Shown here in pieces: positions 44,118 to 54,373 of a stretch of 64,000 nucleotides of DNA (the first letter of the stretch is position 1; every line of letters begins with the position of its first letter). The notes beneath the pieces are model-generated. The model searched no databases. It was not told the origin of the DNA and worked only from the letters and a program-made list of their open reading frames with translations. The stretch spans positions 620,001 to 684,000 of the forward strand of contig NZ_CP038437.2 of NCBI RefSeq assembly GCF_008329985.2, in the 5' to 3' direction. The DNA is from Halomonas binhaiensis (lineage in GTDB: Bacteria; Pseudomonadota; Gammaproteobacteria; Pseudomonadales; Halomonadaceae). The translations under genes and the position numbers were made by a program.

Positions 44118-44465
44118 TCACAGGGCGTCGTAGTCGGCTTGCTTGAAGCCGACGAGGATGCGCTCGCCTAGATCGAGCAAGGGGCGCTTGATCAGCGTTG
44201 GATTGGCAAGGAGCAGCACTTTGGCCTGAGTGATATCGCCACCCTCGACTGCAGCCTTGTCTTCATCGGAGAGGTTGCGCCAGGTAGTGCTGCGTTTATT
44301 CAGCGTAGTGGCGAGGCCAAGCTCCGCAAGCCACCGGTCGAGCAGCTCAGCGCTGAGACCATCCTGACGCAGGTCGTGAAACTGGAAGGCATGACCTTTG
44401 TTCTCCAAAGCCTTGCTGGCCTTGCGGCAGGTATCGCAGTTCTTGATTCCGTAAAGTGTCAACAC
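44118..44465 (-). CDS. ArsC/Spx family protein (YffB type)
   Basis: A 115-residue thioredoxin-fold protein of the ArsC/Spx family with the N-terminal 'LYGIKNCDTCRKA' CxxC motif, a conserved 'TTLNKRSTTWRNL' region, and 'ANPTLIKRPLLD' near residue 88. These YffB/YfgD-type proteins often sit beside dap genes and their biochemical role is poorly known; arsenate reduction is not implied. The start is GTG 44465 with GGAG 6 bp upstream, not TTG 44477. It lies 32 bp after dapC and 81 bp before dapD. Confidence 0.87.
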   Translation of the reverse strand: MLTLYGIKNCDTCRKASKALENKGHAFQFHDLRQDGLSAELLDRWLAELGLATTLNKRSTTWRNLSDEDKAAVEGGDITQAKVLLLANPTLIKRPLLDLGERILVGFKQADYDAL

Positions 44466-44497
44466 GATGTTCTCCAATCCGGTGATCCCGAGCTTGT

Positions 44498-45694
44498 TCA
44501 GCCCTGCTCGATGAGTCGGCGCAGACGTTCGGCAGCCTCGCGGGTTGGCTCTAGTTCGTCGACCAACGCCAGACGCAGGCGCCCACTCCCTGGGTTGATG
44601 CCATCCTGGCCCGGCCTGCCCATATAGCTGCCAGGCAACACACTGACATGAGCTTCGGCAAACAGGCGGCGAGTAAAGGCCTCGTCATCACCGCCAGGAA
44701 CCGATGGCCATAGGTAAAAGCTGGCCTGCGGGGTAGGGAAGTCCATGACGGGCGACAGGATATTCGTGACGGCTTCGAACTTGGCTCGATAGGCATCGCG
44801 ATTACCGCGGACGTGCTGTTCATCATTCCAGGCGGTAATCGATGCCAACTGGACGGGGACAGGCATGGTGCAGCCATGGTAGGTCCGGTAGTGGCGGAAC
44901 GCCTTGATGATCTCGGCATCTCCCGCCACGAATCCGGAGCGCATGCCTGGCAGGTTGGAGCGCTTGGAGAGGCTGTGAAATACCACGCAGCGCCGGAAGT
45001 CATGGCGGCCCATGGCACTGGCAGCCTGCAACAGCCCTGGTGGTGGAGTCTGTTCGTCCAGGTACAGTTCTGAATAGCACTCATCCGAGGCAATGATGAA
45101 GTCATGCTCATCTGCCAGGCGAATCAGTTGCTGGAATTCTTCAATGGGTGTCACTGCACCTGTCGGATTGCCTGGCGAGCAGAGATAGACCAGCTGGACG
45201 TCCCGCCAAGTGGCTTCATCCAGCGCATCGAAATCTGGACGAAAGCCATTGTCGGCACTGCAACCGAGATACAGAGGCGTACCACCAGCCAGTAATGTGG
45301 CGCCCTCGTAGATCTGGTAGAACGGGTTTGGCACGACCACCCGAGCAGGGCGCTGGCGATCAAGGGCAACCTGGGTGAAGGCAAAGATGGCCTCGCGGGT
45401 GCCATTGACCGGCAGTACCTGGCTTTCAGCATCCAGACCATTCAGGTTGAAGCGGTTGGTCAGCCAGTGTGCGATAGCTTGACGTAATTCAGGCAAACCG
45501 GCCGTGGTCGGATAGCGAGAGAATTCACTCTGATTGGCCACCAGGGTATCAAGCGCAGCCTGATAGGGCGCATGCTTGGGCTCCCCGATGGTCAACGGAA
45601 TGTGTGAAAGGCCCACAGGGGGCGTAAGTCCGGCCTTCAACGCCGCCAGGCGCTCGAAGGGGTAGGGCTTGAGAGCGTTGATATCAGGATTCAT
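44498..45694 (-). CDS. dapC: Succinyldiaminopimelate transaminase
   Basis: PLP-dependent aminotransferase of the diaminopimelate pathway. The 398-residue protein is of fold type I with 'LTIGEPKHAPY' near the start, 'VPNPFYQIYEG' (~residue 120), 'SPGNPTGAV' (~172), 'ASDECYSELYL' (~200) and 'SLSKRSNLPGMRSGF' with the PLP lysine (~243). It sits in the glnD-dapC-dapD order of Pseudomonas, although a usher gene lies between it and glnD here. Promoter at 45790-45818. Confidence 0.95.
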   Translation of the reverse strand: MNPDINALKPYPFERLAALKAGLTPPVGLSHIPLTIGEPKHAPYQAALDTLVANQSEFSRYPTTAGLPELRQAIAHWLTNRFNLNGLDAESQVLPVNGTREAIFAFTQVALDRQRPARVVVPNPFYQIYEGATLLAGGTPLYLGCSADNGFRPDFDALDEATWRDVQLVYLCSPGNPTGAVTPIEEFQQLIRLADEHDFIIASDECYSELYLDEQTPPPGLLQAASAMGRHDFRRCVVFHSLSKRSNLPGMRSGFVAGDAEIIKAFRHYRTYHGCTMPVPVQLASITAWNDEQHVRGNRDAYRAKFEAVTNILSPVMDFPTPQASFYLWPSVPGGDDEAFTRRLFAEAHVSVLPGSYMGRPGQDGINPGSGRLRLALVDELEPTREAAERLRRLIEQG

Positions 45695-45789
45695 GAGTGT
45701 CCAGGCGCGCCTTCAGGCGTCGTTGTATGCCAAGCGTGTATGCTGGCGCCTTCTTGGGGCGCAGGATGCGTGGAACGCACCGGACCACG

Positions 45790-45818
45790 ATTATAGGGAA
45801 GCTGGCAGGCGGCCTCAA
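45790..45818 (-). promoter_or_regulatory. Sigma-70 promoter of dapC
   Basis: On the minus strand TTGAGG (complement of 45813-45818), a 17-bp spacer and TATAAT (complement of 45790-45795) match the sigma-70 consensus well. It would give a leader of about 90 nt before dapC, so the dap genes do not depend on the usher gene's transcript. Confidence 0.7.
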
Positions 45819-45936
45819 ATGCCGTGGCCAGGCGAATCCTTTGCGGAGAGCCATGAGGGCGAGAGGAGTTATCTTTTAAAGAGTGCTGTCTCGAGAGTGG
45901 GTGGGGATTCAGGGGCAGATCTCATTGATGTCAGCC

Positions 45937-47940
45937 TTACTGTTCTGGGTGCGCTTGTGGCTCTTCTGTCTCATGGGAGAGTTGGTGGTAGACGCCGATG
46001 GTCGAGGTAGAAGGATACTGATCCTCGTCAATGACGATGATGGCGCCGCGCGTCGGGATAATATCCTGACGGGAGATATCCCAACTTCCTTCAGCGCTGG
46101 TCTCGAACGGAACGCTATTGCTTTGATACGGGGAGAGACCGGTCACGAGTTGGTCGCTAGCGGTGCTGATATAACGGTTATAAGAGAAGCCGGAAGGCCC
46201 TGTGTCGAGTTTGGCTGGCTTCACCAGCACCATGGTGTCACCACGGTTCGGGCTCAGAACCAGGCCGCCTGAGTGGGCCAGCAAGGTGCCGCTGAGTGAG
46301 GAGTTGTACCGGACTCCCGACTTTTCTCGACTGACATCGATACCGAACAGCGTGGCTGGCGTTTTCCATTGCAGGTTCGTGGCGTAGTCATCCAGAGTCG
46401 TGCCCTGTTCTCCCGCAACGCTGGCGTTGGCCTGATAACGGATCTGGCGATTGGGGCCCAGTTCTTCGGAAACACTGGTGCTGAAGCGTGGTTGATACTG
46501 CGCGCCGAGGCCTGGCGTTTCTGTACCTGATCCCAGTGGAATACTGACTCTGGCCATATAGTGGCTGTTGGGGGTCTTGTCCTTCACATCCTGGCCTGCT
46601 GTCAGGTGTAGATTGCCCCAGGTAAAGTCGTGGCGATAGCCCAGTTGGTAGGTAGTGACGCTGTCAGTGTCGTCCCAGTAGTGGCGGTCAATGCCGCTCA
46701 GATCCAACTGTCCCCAGCCTCCCAGGGGTTGACTGATGGTCATCTGCAGGCGATTGCGTTCATTGCTGTCATCCTGGCGTGCGGAATAGTCTGCAAGGCT
46801 CACATAGTCTTCGCTGGAGAAGCGGTAGGCAGTGAGGGCGACGGAGGTGTTCGTGATATCCAGGAGATGATGGTATCGGATGCGATAGTTCTCGCCTCTC
46901 AACTGGCTATTGTCGGGATGGGCGTCCAGGATGTCGTCCGCCCAGGCGGATGTGATGTCAGCGCTCAGTTCTCCCAGTGGAGTAGCGCTCGTACTGCCCG
47001 CCATCAGTGATGCGTAACCATCAGAGAAGATGCTTCCGGTGTACAGGCTGGTGCTGTTGCTGAGCCCATGCCGCCATGTGGTCTGGCTGAACCACGGTGC
47101 ATCGGCATGCTGCAATGCACGTACGCGTCCGAGGCTGAAGGTGTAGCTCGAAGTACCGGGGCGTGACAGTCCCAGGTCGGAAAGATAGGGCACACTGAAG
47201 GAGCGCATCGTGCCATCTTCCTCCTGGACCGATACGTCCAGGTCGCCAGAGTTCTCGGGAGCAATCAGGTCATCAATGACGAACTCACCTGGTGACACCT
47301 TGGTCTCGTAGATCACGGAACCTTGCTGCATCACTGTGACGGTGGCGGGAGACTGTGCCATGCCACGTATCACAGGAGCATATCCGCGCTGGTTCCTGGG
47401 GCGCATCCGGTCATCGCTACGCAGTTGGATTCCGTCGAAGTTAACCCCATCGAACAGCTCTCCCGGTGTGGCGTACTGGCCCAGCGTCAGGTAAGAGTTG
47501 AACTGCTCCAGGTCACGCTGGGCGTAGCTGCGTGTAGCGTCATATTGGTTGGGCTGATGATCTTCCTGTCGGGCGTTGGCTGTATGGCGCAGGCGCCAGG
47601 AGCCGGCATTGAAGCCTAGCGTCAGGTTGGCATTGTAGTGATGATCAGAACGATTGGCGGGCAGTTGCCCGTAGCTGGTGCCGATGTCATAGGACAGGAA
47701 CCCTGCTGTGATCCCTCGGTTTCTGTTCACTCCAGTGGGGGCCGCAGCATCCCTTGCGTCACTTGTGAGCCGTGTCGAGGACGCAGGAGACTCGCTGGTT
47801 GGATAAACCAGTAACTCCTCGGCCAGACTGGCTGGCTGGCTGGGCGGTGTCAGAGCTATGGCGATACCTGGTGCGAGCAGCAGGAGCCACAGGGCTCGCT
47901 GTCGCAAGGCGTGCATGATTCGGGATACAGGTTCAACCAT
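45937..47940 (-). CDS. Truncated fimbrial usher (outer-membrane barrel and plug only)
   Basis: A 667-residue protein related to PapC/FimD ushers, the outer-membrane pores that assemble chaperone-usher pili. A signal peptide (~residues 1-33) and a 40-residue Ser/Thr/Ala-rich linker lead directly to 'GITAGFLSYDIGTSYG' (~76), the start of the usher barrel. Barrel and plug features follow, such as 'LFDGVNFDGIQLRSDDRM', 'QRGYAPVIRGMAQ' and 'NSGDLDVSVQEEDG'. It ends 33 residues after 'PTRGAI' (~629). The N-terminal chaperone-binding domain and C-terminal domains of full ushers (~800 residues) are absent. No chaperone or pilin gene is adjacent. The frame is open throughout. I chose ATG 47940; the frame extends to 48042. 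Confidence 0.85.
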   Translation of the reverse strand: MVEPVSRIMHALRQRALWLLLLAPGIAIALTPPSQPASLAEELLVYPTSESPASSTRLTSDARDAAAPTGVNRNRGITAGFLSYDIGTSYGQLPANRSDHHYNANLTLGFNAGSWRLRHTANARQEDHQPNQYDATRSYAQRDLEQFNSYLTLGQYATPGELFDGVNFDGIQLRSDDRMRPRNQRGYAPVIRGMAQSPATVTVMQQGSVIYETKVSPGEFVIDDLIAPENSGDLDVSVQEEDGTMRSFSVPYLSDLGLSRPGTSSYTFSLGRVRALQHADAPWFSQTTWRHGLSNSTSLYTGSIFSDGYASLMAGSTSATPLGELSADITSAWADDILDAHPDNSQLRGENYRIRYHHLLDITNTSVALTAYRFSSEDYVSLADYSARQDDSNERNRLQMTISQPLGGWGQLDLSGIDRHYWDDTDSVTTYQLGYRHDFTWGNLHLTAGQDVKDKTPNSHYMARVSIPLGSGTETPGLGAQYQPRFSTSVSEELGPNRQIRYQANASVAGEQGTTLDDYATNLQWKTPATLFGIDVSREKSGVRYNSSLSGTLLAHSGGLVLSPNRGDTMVLVKPAKLDTGPSGFSYNRYISTASDQLVTGLSPYQSNSVPFETSAEGSWDISRQDIIPTRGAIIVIDEDQYPSTSTIGVYHQLSHETEEPQAHPEQ

Positions 47941-48174
47941 GGGATAACAGCATTCAGTCACGATGTTGATTGCGGCACCTGGTCCAGCGTTCCTGCGTGC
48001 ACTTGCTTGACAAGCCAGCGTGGGAAAGGGGGCGACGTCCATGTCCTATCATCGGGTTTCCGATCTTATCCAATATTCTAATGGATATGGCCTAGAAGAA
48101 TTGACCATAAGCAACTTGTGGAGAAATTCAGGCGACAACCCTGGACAGTGGATGAGGTGAAGTGCTATCGGCCT

Positions 48175-50850
48175 CTAGAGGCTTAGTATCTCTATCAGGC
48201 GCTGGCGAAGCTTCTGCTGTCGCTGTTCATCGGTAATCGGGTTGCCTTCACGGTCGGTAATGTAGAACACGTCTTCGACACGCTCGCCCAGGGTGGCAAT
48301 CTTGGCCGCAGACAACGTAATACCAAGTTCCATGAAGACGCCGCCTACGCGGGCCAGCAGGCCTGGGCGGTCGGGGGCGATCAGTTCGAGCAGGGTGCGC
48401 TCTCCGTTGGAGTCCTGCTCGATGGCGACCTGGATAGGTACCTGGAAATGCTTGAGCTGTCGCGGTGTGTGGCGGGTAACGATGGTTGGGTAGTCGTCAG
48501 GATCATCGAGCTCCTCGACCAGATGGAGACGAATGGCATCAAGACGAGCAGGGTCGCGGATCGGCTGACCTTGTTCATCCAGCACGATGAAGGTGTTGAG
48601 TGTCCAGTTGTTCTTTGAGGTGGCGATGCGGGCGTCGTGGATCGACAGGCCAAGCTGTTCCATGGCAGCGGCGGTGGCGGCGAACAGGTCGTCGACCGAA
48701 CGAGCATGGATGAACACCTTGGTGCCACCTTCAGCCATGTCGGCGGTCGGCGCATTGATCAGTACCAGGGGCAGGTCCTGTCCGCGATGGGAAAGCATGC
48801 CCTGGGTCTGCCATACCACCTCGCTGGGGGCATATTGCAGGAAATAATCTTCGCCGAGTGACTGCCACAGGGCGGATACTCTTGCCATGTCCGCTCCCAT
48901 GGTGGCGAGCAGGGAATGAGCTTCCTGGCGAGTTTCACGTACCCAGTCGGTTCGTGCCAGCGGATTTTCCAGGCCCCTGCGAAGGACGCGTCGGGTTTCT
49001 GAGTGCAACTGGCGTAGAAGTGAAGCACGCCAACCATTCCAGAGTGTCGGGTTGGTGGCGGTGATATCGGCCACGGTCAGCACATAGAGATAGTCCAGGC
49101 GAATTTCGTCGCCGACGGTGGAGGCGAAGTCGTGTATCACCTCCGGATCCGTCAGATCGCGCTTCTGAGCGATCATCGACATCAGCAGGTGATGTTCCAC
49201 CAGCCAGCTGACCAGTCGGGTTTCCCAGTCGGACAGGCCATGGCGTTCAGCGAAGGCTTCAACGTCGCGTGCTCCAATGATGGAGTGGTCTCCGCCGCGC
49301 CCTTTGCCGATATCGTGGAACAGACCGGCGATCCATAGAATTTCCATGCTGGGTAACTGGTGAACCAGCGGTGCTGCCACTGGAAAGTCTTTCTTGGCAT
49401 CGGGCTTGCGGAAACCGTGCAGGCACTTGAGCAAACGTAGGGTGTGGGCATCCACGGTGTAGATGTGGAACAGATCGTGCTGCATCAGCCCTACAGCCTG
49501 GCCGAACTCCGGCAGGTATTTGCCGAGCACGCCGTAGCGATTCATGCGCCTGAGCTGGCGGGCTACATTGCCCCCTGACTGGAGCAGTGCCCGGAACAAC
49601 TCGCGGTGGCTTGGGTTGGCGCGATAGCGGTCATCGATCAGGTGGCGATGGTCGCGGATCAGGCGGATGGTATCGGCACGTACACCTTCGATTTCAGGGT
49701 GTTCGGCCATCAGGTAGAACAGTTCGAGCAGTGCTGAAGGTGTGTCGCGGAATACACTGCGTGAGCGTGCTTGAATGTATCCTCCCGTGACCTGGAAGCG
49801 GTCATTGAGAGGATGGGTTTCCAGTGGCGTCTCGGAGCGCAGGATAACCTCGTCGAAGTGCTGCAACAGCATGTCATTAAGCCCCGCAAGAGCGGTGACA
49901 TGGCGATAGTAGCGCTTCATGAACTGCTCGACAGCCAGTCTCTCGGGAGTGTCGCGATAGCCAAACAGCTCGGCAATGGCGCTCTGGTGATCGAACAGCA
50001 GACGGTCTTCGGCACGACCGGTGATCATGTGTAGAGCGTAGCGGACCTGCCACAGAAACGCTTGGCCCTGGCTCAGGATGAGGTGCTCTGCGTCGTTCAT
50101 GAAGCCTTGGGCGACCACTTCTTCATAGCTTTCTGTGTCGAAATGGCGCTTGGCCACCCAGCCGATCATCTGGATGTCGCGCAACCCACCGGGTGAGGTT
50201 TTGACATTGGGTTCCAGGTGATATTCGGAGTTGTTGAAGCGGTGGTGGCGGGTGATTTGTTCTTGCCATTTAGCTTCGAAGAAGCGGTCCGCTGGCCACA
50301 TGTGCTCTGGCGACAGGCGCTCGCGCATGGCCTGGCGCAAATGATCCGAGCCAGCCAGCGTGCGTGACTCAAGCAGGTTAGTGATGACGGTGATGTCTGA
50401 TTCGGCTTCGCGTTCGCAATCATTGAGCGAGCGTACGCTATGGCCGATTTCGAGGCCGATGTCCCAGAGAAAGGTAATGAAGTCGGTGAGGGGTTCCCGG
50501 AACGGAGTGTCGTCATCGTCTTCAAGCAGGAACATCAGGTCGATGTCGGAATGAGGGTGCAACTCTCCGCGGCCGTAGCCCCCTACAGCAAGCAGGGCGA
50601 TACCCGTGTTGAGCCCGGAATAGCGAGACCAGGCCATGACCAGCAGGTGGTCCAGACATTTTGCGCGCCCCCGCACCAGGTCGCGGATATCGGAACCTTT
50701 GAGAAAGTGTTCATCAAGCCGTGCCTGGATCTCTTTCAGCGCGCCCTTGAAAGGTGCAATGGGAGAGCGTTGGCCTTCGAGCTGTTGACGAAACTCCTCG
50801 AAATCGAAGAGATCAAGTTCCTTGGCGAAGCGATAATGGTGCAGGAGCAT
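48175..50850 (-). CDS. glnD: Bifunctional PII uridylyltransferase / uridylyl-removing enzyme
   Basis: GlnD senses glutamine and adds or removes UMP on PII signal proteins, controlling nitrogen assimilation. The 891-residue protein has the nucleotidyltransferase motif 'VGGYGRGELHPHSDIDLMFL' (~residues 76-95), an HD domain ('FHDIGKGRGGDHS', ~515) and two C-terminal ACT domains (~700 on, 'LLELIAPDRPGLLARVG' in the second). Full length for the family. It lies between map and the usher gene, all on the minus strand. Confidence 0.97.
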   Translation of the reverse strand: MLLHHYRFAKELDLFDFEEFRQQLEGQRSPIAPFKGALKEIQARLDEHFLKGSDIRDLVRGRAKCLDHLLVMAWSRYSGLNTGIALLAVGGYGRGELHPHSDIDLMFLLEDDDDTPFREPLTDFITFLWDIGLEIGHSVRSLNDCEREAESDITVITNLLESRTLAGSDHLRQAMRERLSPEHMWPADRFFEAKWQEQITRHHRFNNSEYHLEPNVKTSPGGLRDIQMIGWVAKRHFDTESYEEVVAQGFMNDAEHLILSQGQAFLWQVRYALHMITGRAEDRLLFDHQSAIAELFGYRDTPERLAVEQFMKRYYRHVTALAGLNDMLLQHFDEVILRSETPLETHPLNDRFQVTGGYIQARSRSVFRDTPSALLELFYLMAEHPEIEGVRADTIRLIRDHRHLIDDRYRANPSHRELFRALLQSGGNVARQLRRMNRYGVLGKYLPEFGQAVGLMQHDLFHIYTVDAHTLRLLKCLHGFRKPDAKKDFPVAAPLVHQLPSMEILWIAGLFHDIGKGRGGDHSIIGARDVEAFAERHGLSDWETRLVSWLVEHHLLMSMIAQKRDLTDPEVIHDFASTVGDEIRLDYLYVLTVADITATNPTLWNGWRASLLRQLHSETRRVLRRGLENPLARTDWVRETRQEAHSLLATMGADMARVSALWQSLGEDYFLQYAPSEVVWQTQGMLSHRGQDLPLVLINAPTADMAEGGTKVFIHARSVDDLFAATAAAMEQLGLSIHDARIATSKNNWTLNTFIVLDEQGQPIRDPARLDAIRLHLVEELDDPDDYPTIVTRHTPRQLKHFQVPIQVAIEQDSNGERTLLELIAPDRPGLLARVGGVFMELGITLSAAKIATLGERVEDVFYITDREGNPITDEQRQQKLRQRLIEILSL

Positions 50851-51119
50851 ATGGGCGCCTCAGCGCTCTGACTGTCAATTAGGACTGTCTGTAAGGTGAT
50901 CCGCGCTCAATGATACCGCGTTGAGCGCAGTCTCGCAGATAACATCCGCTGGGACACGGGGCGGGTCAAGCAACTTCAGGTGATTTTCACCTTGTAAGGG
51001 CGGCATGTTGACCCGCTGCATCCTGCTGTTCGCTCATGGAGCAGCGTTGTCGCTGCTCTGTCCGATATTTCTGCCACTTGTCGGTGAACCTTCATGTCCG
51101 TGCGACATGCCTGATGCCT

Positions 51120-51911
<792 letters not shown>

Positions 51912-52442
51912 GGAATCTCGGATCTGGGTGATAGCACCCCGGGGAAAGTGGGCCCGCATCAATGGAACCGCAAGATGCCCGAGGGTAAACTGGGAGCCGT
52001 CGCTTTGGAATATGGCATATGCAGGCTGGTACTGCAGCAGGTGCTCACTAGAAGGCACAACTAGCAGGTACTACATTACAGGGCAGGCATATGCACACCA
52101 TGATTCGTGGCTATCGTGCCGAGCGACTTCAACTCGAAGGCTATCCATGGTATAAAGCTGCGCGCTTTCCTGCAATGCGCCGTTCCCTGTCAATGCATTC
52201 TTCTGTTGTTTTGATGGCTTTGCTCTTGATTGGTCTGTCTCTGGTAGTGCAGCAGATATCAGGAATATAAGGACATCAGCGATTGGAGGAGAAACCGGCA
52301 GGGCGGGCTATGGAATGCGTTTATGCTTAATAGCCTTGAAAACACACATGCACCGTCACATGGTCCCGGGTGCCGTTGGTTACGTCCGCGGTCGGATCCA
52401 TGGGGTGCGTGGAGGCCTAACCCGATTGTTCAGGAGTCATCC
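51912..52442 (+). other. Divergent map / rpsB intergenic region with rpsB leader
   Basis: A 531-bp region with no gene. It holds the rpsB promoter at 52128-52156 and, after it, a leader of about 280 nt. In E. coli the rpsB leader is bound by protein S2 to repress rpsB-tsf translation. The stretch 52350-52442 has several GC-rich segments that could pair (for example CACC near 52350 with GGGTG near 52369), so an S2 control element is plausible but I could not fold it. Confidence 0.35.
52128..52156 (+). promoter_or_regulatory. Sigma-70 promoter of rpsB-tsf
   Basis: TTCAAC (52128-52133), a 17-bp spacer and TATAAA (52151-52156) form a fair sigma-70 match. It lies about 285 bp ahead of rpsB. The identification rests on spacing and a good -10. 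Confidence 0.6.
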
Positions 52443-53186
52443 ATGGCACATGTCAACATGCGCGATCTGCTGAAGGCAGGCGCACACTTTGGTCACCAGA
52501 CCCGTTACTGGAACCCGAAGATGGGCAAGTACATCTTCGGCGCTCGTAACAAGATTCACATCATCAACCTTGAGCATACTCTTCCTGCGCTCAACGAAGC
52601 GATTGATGTGGTCGAGAAAATGGCTGCGTCCAACAACAAGATCATGTTCGTTGGTACCAAGCGCAGTGCAGCCAAGGTCATCAAGGAAGAGGCGACTCGT
52701 TCTGGTCAGCCGTACGTCAACCATCGCTGGCTCGGCGGTATGCTGACGAACTACAAGACCATTCGCCAGTCTATCAAGCGTCTGCGTGACCTCGAGACCA
52801 TGCGCGAAGATGGCACGTTCGAGAAGCTGACCAAGAAAGAAGTCCTGATGGCCACTCGCGAGCAAGACAAGCTCGAGCGTTCCATCGGTGGCATCAAGGA
52901 AATGGGCGGCCTGCCCGATGCACTGTTCGTGATCGACGTCGATCACGAGCGTATTGCCATCAACGAGGCCAACAAGCTGGGTATCCCGGTTATCGGTATC
53001 GTGGATACCAACTCTGATCCGGACGGCGTCGACTACGTGATCCCGGGCAACGATGATTCCATCCGCGCCATCCAGATCTACGTCAAGGCCATCGCCGATG
53101 CTTGTGGCCGCGCGAAAGAAGGTCGTCCCGATGAGTTCGTCGAAGTAACCGACAGCGAAGGCGACGCCGCCGCCGCTGCCGAGTAA
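52443..53186 (+). CDS. rpsB: 30S ribosomal protein S2
   Basis: S2 of the small subunit, 247 residues. It has the family signatures '[19 protein letters not shown]' (~residues 9-27) and '[36 protein letters not shown]' region (~155-190), with an Ala/Glu-rich tail. GGAG lies 10 bp before ATG 52443. It is followed by tsf, as in almost all bacteria. Confidence 0.98.
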   Translation: MAHVNMRDLLKAGAHFGHQTRYWNPKMGKYIFGARNKIHIINLEHTLPALNEAIDVVEKMAASNNKIMFVGTKRSAAKVIKEEATRSGQPYVNHRWLGGMLTNYKTIRQSIKRLRDLETMREDGTFEKLTKKEVLMATREQDKLERSIGGIKEMGGLPDALFVIDVDHERIAINEANKLGIPVIGIVDTNSDPDGVDYVIPGNDDSIRAIQIYVKAIADACGRAKEGRPDEFVEVTDSEGDAAAAAE

Positions 53187-53248
53187 TCTTCGGCCCGCCT
53201 GGGTCAGCGGTCGTCTCTGCATAACTGACGACCCACGCCGACAGGCGC

Positions 53249-53273
53249 AAAGGGGGCCGAGGCCCCCTTTTCT
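53249..53273 (+). terminator. Hairpin with T-rich tail between rpsB and tsf
   Basis: AAAGGGGGCC (53249-53258) pairs with GGCCCCCTTT (53261-53270) over a GA loop, followed by TCT. It is a partial terminator or attenuator, which would allow a higher rpsB than tsf level or internal control. Confidence 0.65.
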
Positions 53274-53344
53274 CTACTCTGGCCATGCTGCGTGGGCCGC
53301 ATGGCCAACCGACATTCAGGTCGAACCATTCAGAGGTGAATACC

Positions 53345-54214
53345 ATGGCAGCTATCAGCGCCTCCCTGGTCAAGGAACTTCGCGAGCGCACCGGACTCGG
53401 CATGATGGAGTGCAAGAAGGCACTCAGCGAAGCCGACGGTGACATTGATCTCGCTATCGAGAACCTGCGCAAGAACTCTGGTCTCAAGGCCGCCAAGAAA
53501 GCGGGACGTACCGCTGCCGAAGGCGTCGTCGTGACTCGTGTTGCCGAAGACGGCAGCTATGGTGTCCTGGTCGAGATCAACTCCGAGACTGACTTCGTTG
53601 CTCGTGATGACAACTTCAAGGCCTTCGCCGACAAGGTTGCCGATGCCTTTTTCGCTGCCAAGAGCGAAGATGTTGCTGCTGTGACTGCCGGTGAGCTGGA
53701 GTCCGATCGTGAAGCTCTGGTACAGAAGATCGGTGAGAACATCGGTGTGCGTCGTGCTGCCGTCATCACTGCTACTGAAGGCAACCTGGTGGGTGCCTAT
53801 GTGCACGGTGGCCGTATCGGTGTGCTGACCGAGCTCAAGGGCGGTACCACTGAAGCAGCCAAGGATGTTTCCATGCACGTGGCTGCCATCAATCCGGCAG
53901 TGGCACTTCCGGAAGACATGCCGCAGTCTCAGCTTGACACCGAAAAGGCCATCATCCTGGCTCAGCCTGACATGGCTGGTAAGCCGGAGCAGATCGCCGA
54001 GAAGATGGTGGAAGGTCGTCTGAAGAAGTATCTGGCAGAGAACAGCCTGACCGAGCAACCGTTCGTCAAGGACCCCAGCGTCAGCGTTGCCGAATTCGTC
54101 AAGGCTGCCGGTGGTGAAGTGGTTGGCTTTACCCGCTTCGAAGTGGGTGAAGGCATCGAGAAGGAAGAGGTCGACTTCGCCAAGGAAGTCATGGAACAGG
54201 CCAAGCGTAGCTAA
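53345..54214 (+). CDS. tsf: Elongation factor Ts
   Basis: Exchanges GDP for GTP on EF-Tu. The 289-residue protein begins [27 protein letters not shown], with the 'TGLGMM' N-domain signature (~residues 16-21) and the '[16 protein letters not shown]' core motif (~79-94). GAGGTG lies 6 bp before ATG 53345; the ORF extension from 53285 is discarded. It is in the rpsB-tsf-pyrH-frr order. Confidence 0.98.
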   Translation: MAAISASLVKELRERTGLGMMECKKALSEADGDIDLAIENLRKNSGLKAAKKAGRTAAEGVVVTRVAEDGSYGVLVEINSETDFVARDDNFKAFADKVADAFFAAKSEDVAAVTAGELESDREALVQKIGENIGVRRAAVITATEGNLVGAYVHGGRIGVLTELKGGTTEAAKDVSMHVAAINPAVALPEDMPQSQLDTEKAIILAQPDMAGKPEQIAEKMVEGRLKKYLAENSLTEQPFVKDPSVSVAEFVKAAGGEVVGFTRFEVGEGIEKEEVDFAKEVMEQAKRS

Positions 54215-54250
54215 GGCCCCGGTTCCATACTGTGATATCACAGTAAAGAT

Positions 54251-54272
54251 GGCGTGCGCGAAAGCGCACGCC
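54251..54272 (+). other. Hairpin between tsf and pyrH
   Basis: GGCGTGCGC (54251-54259) and GCGCACGCC (54264-54272) form a 9-bp stem with a GAAA tetraloop, followed by TTCG. With no T-run it is a weak terminator or an mRNA structure between the tsf and pyrH parts. Confidence 0.55.
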
Positions 54273-54373
54273 TTCGTGTATGCGCCGCTGGTCGATGCGC
54301 CGGGCGCTCACGGTATGCCGAACAAGGCCTTTCTGGTTCGGTGGCAGGCCCCAGTCAATTGCGGAGACATGCT

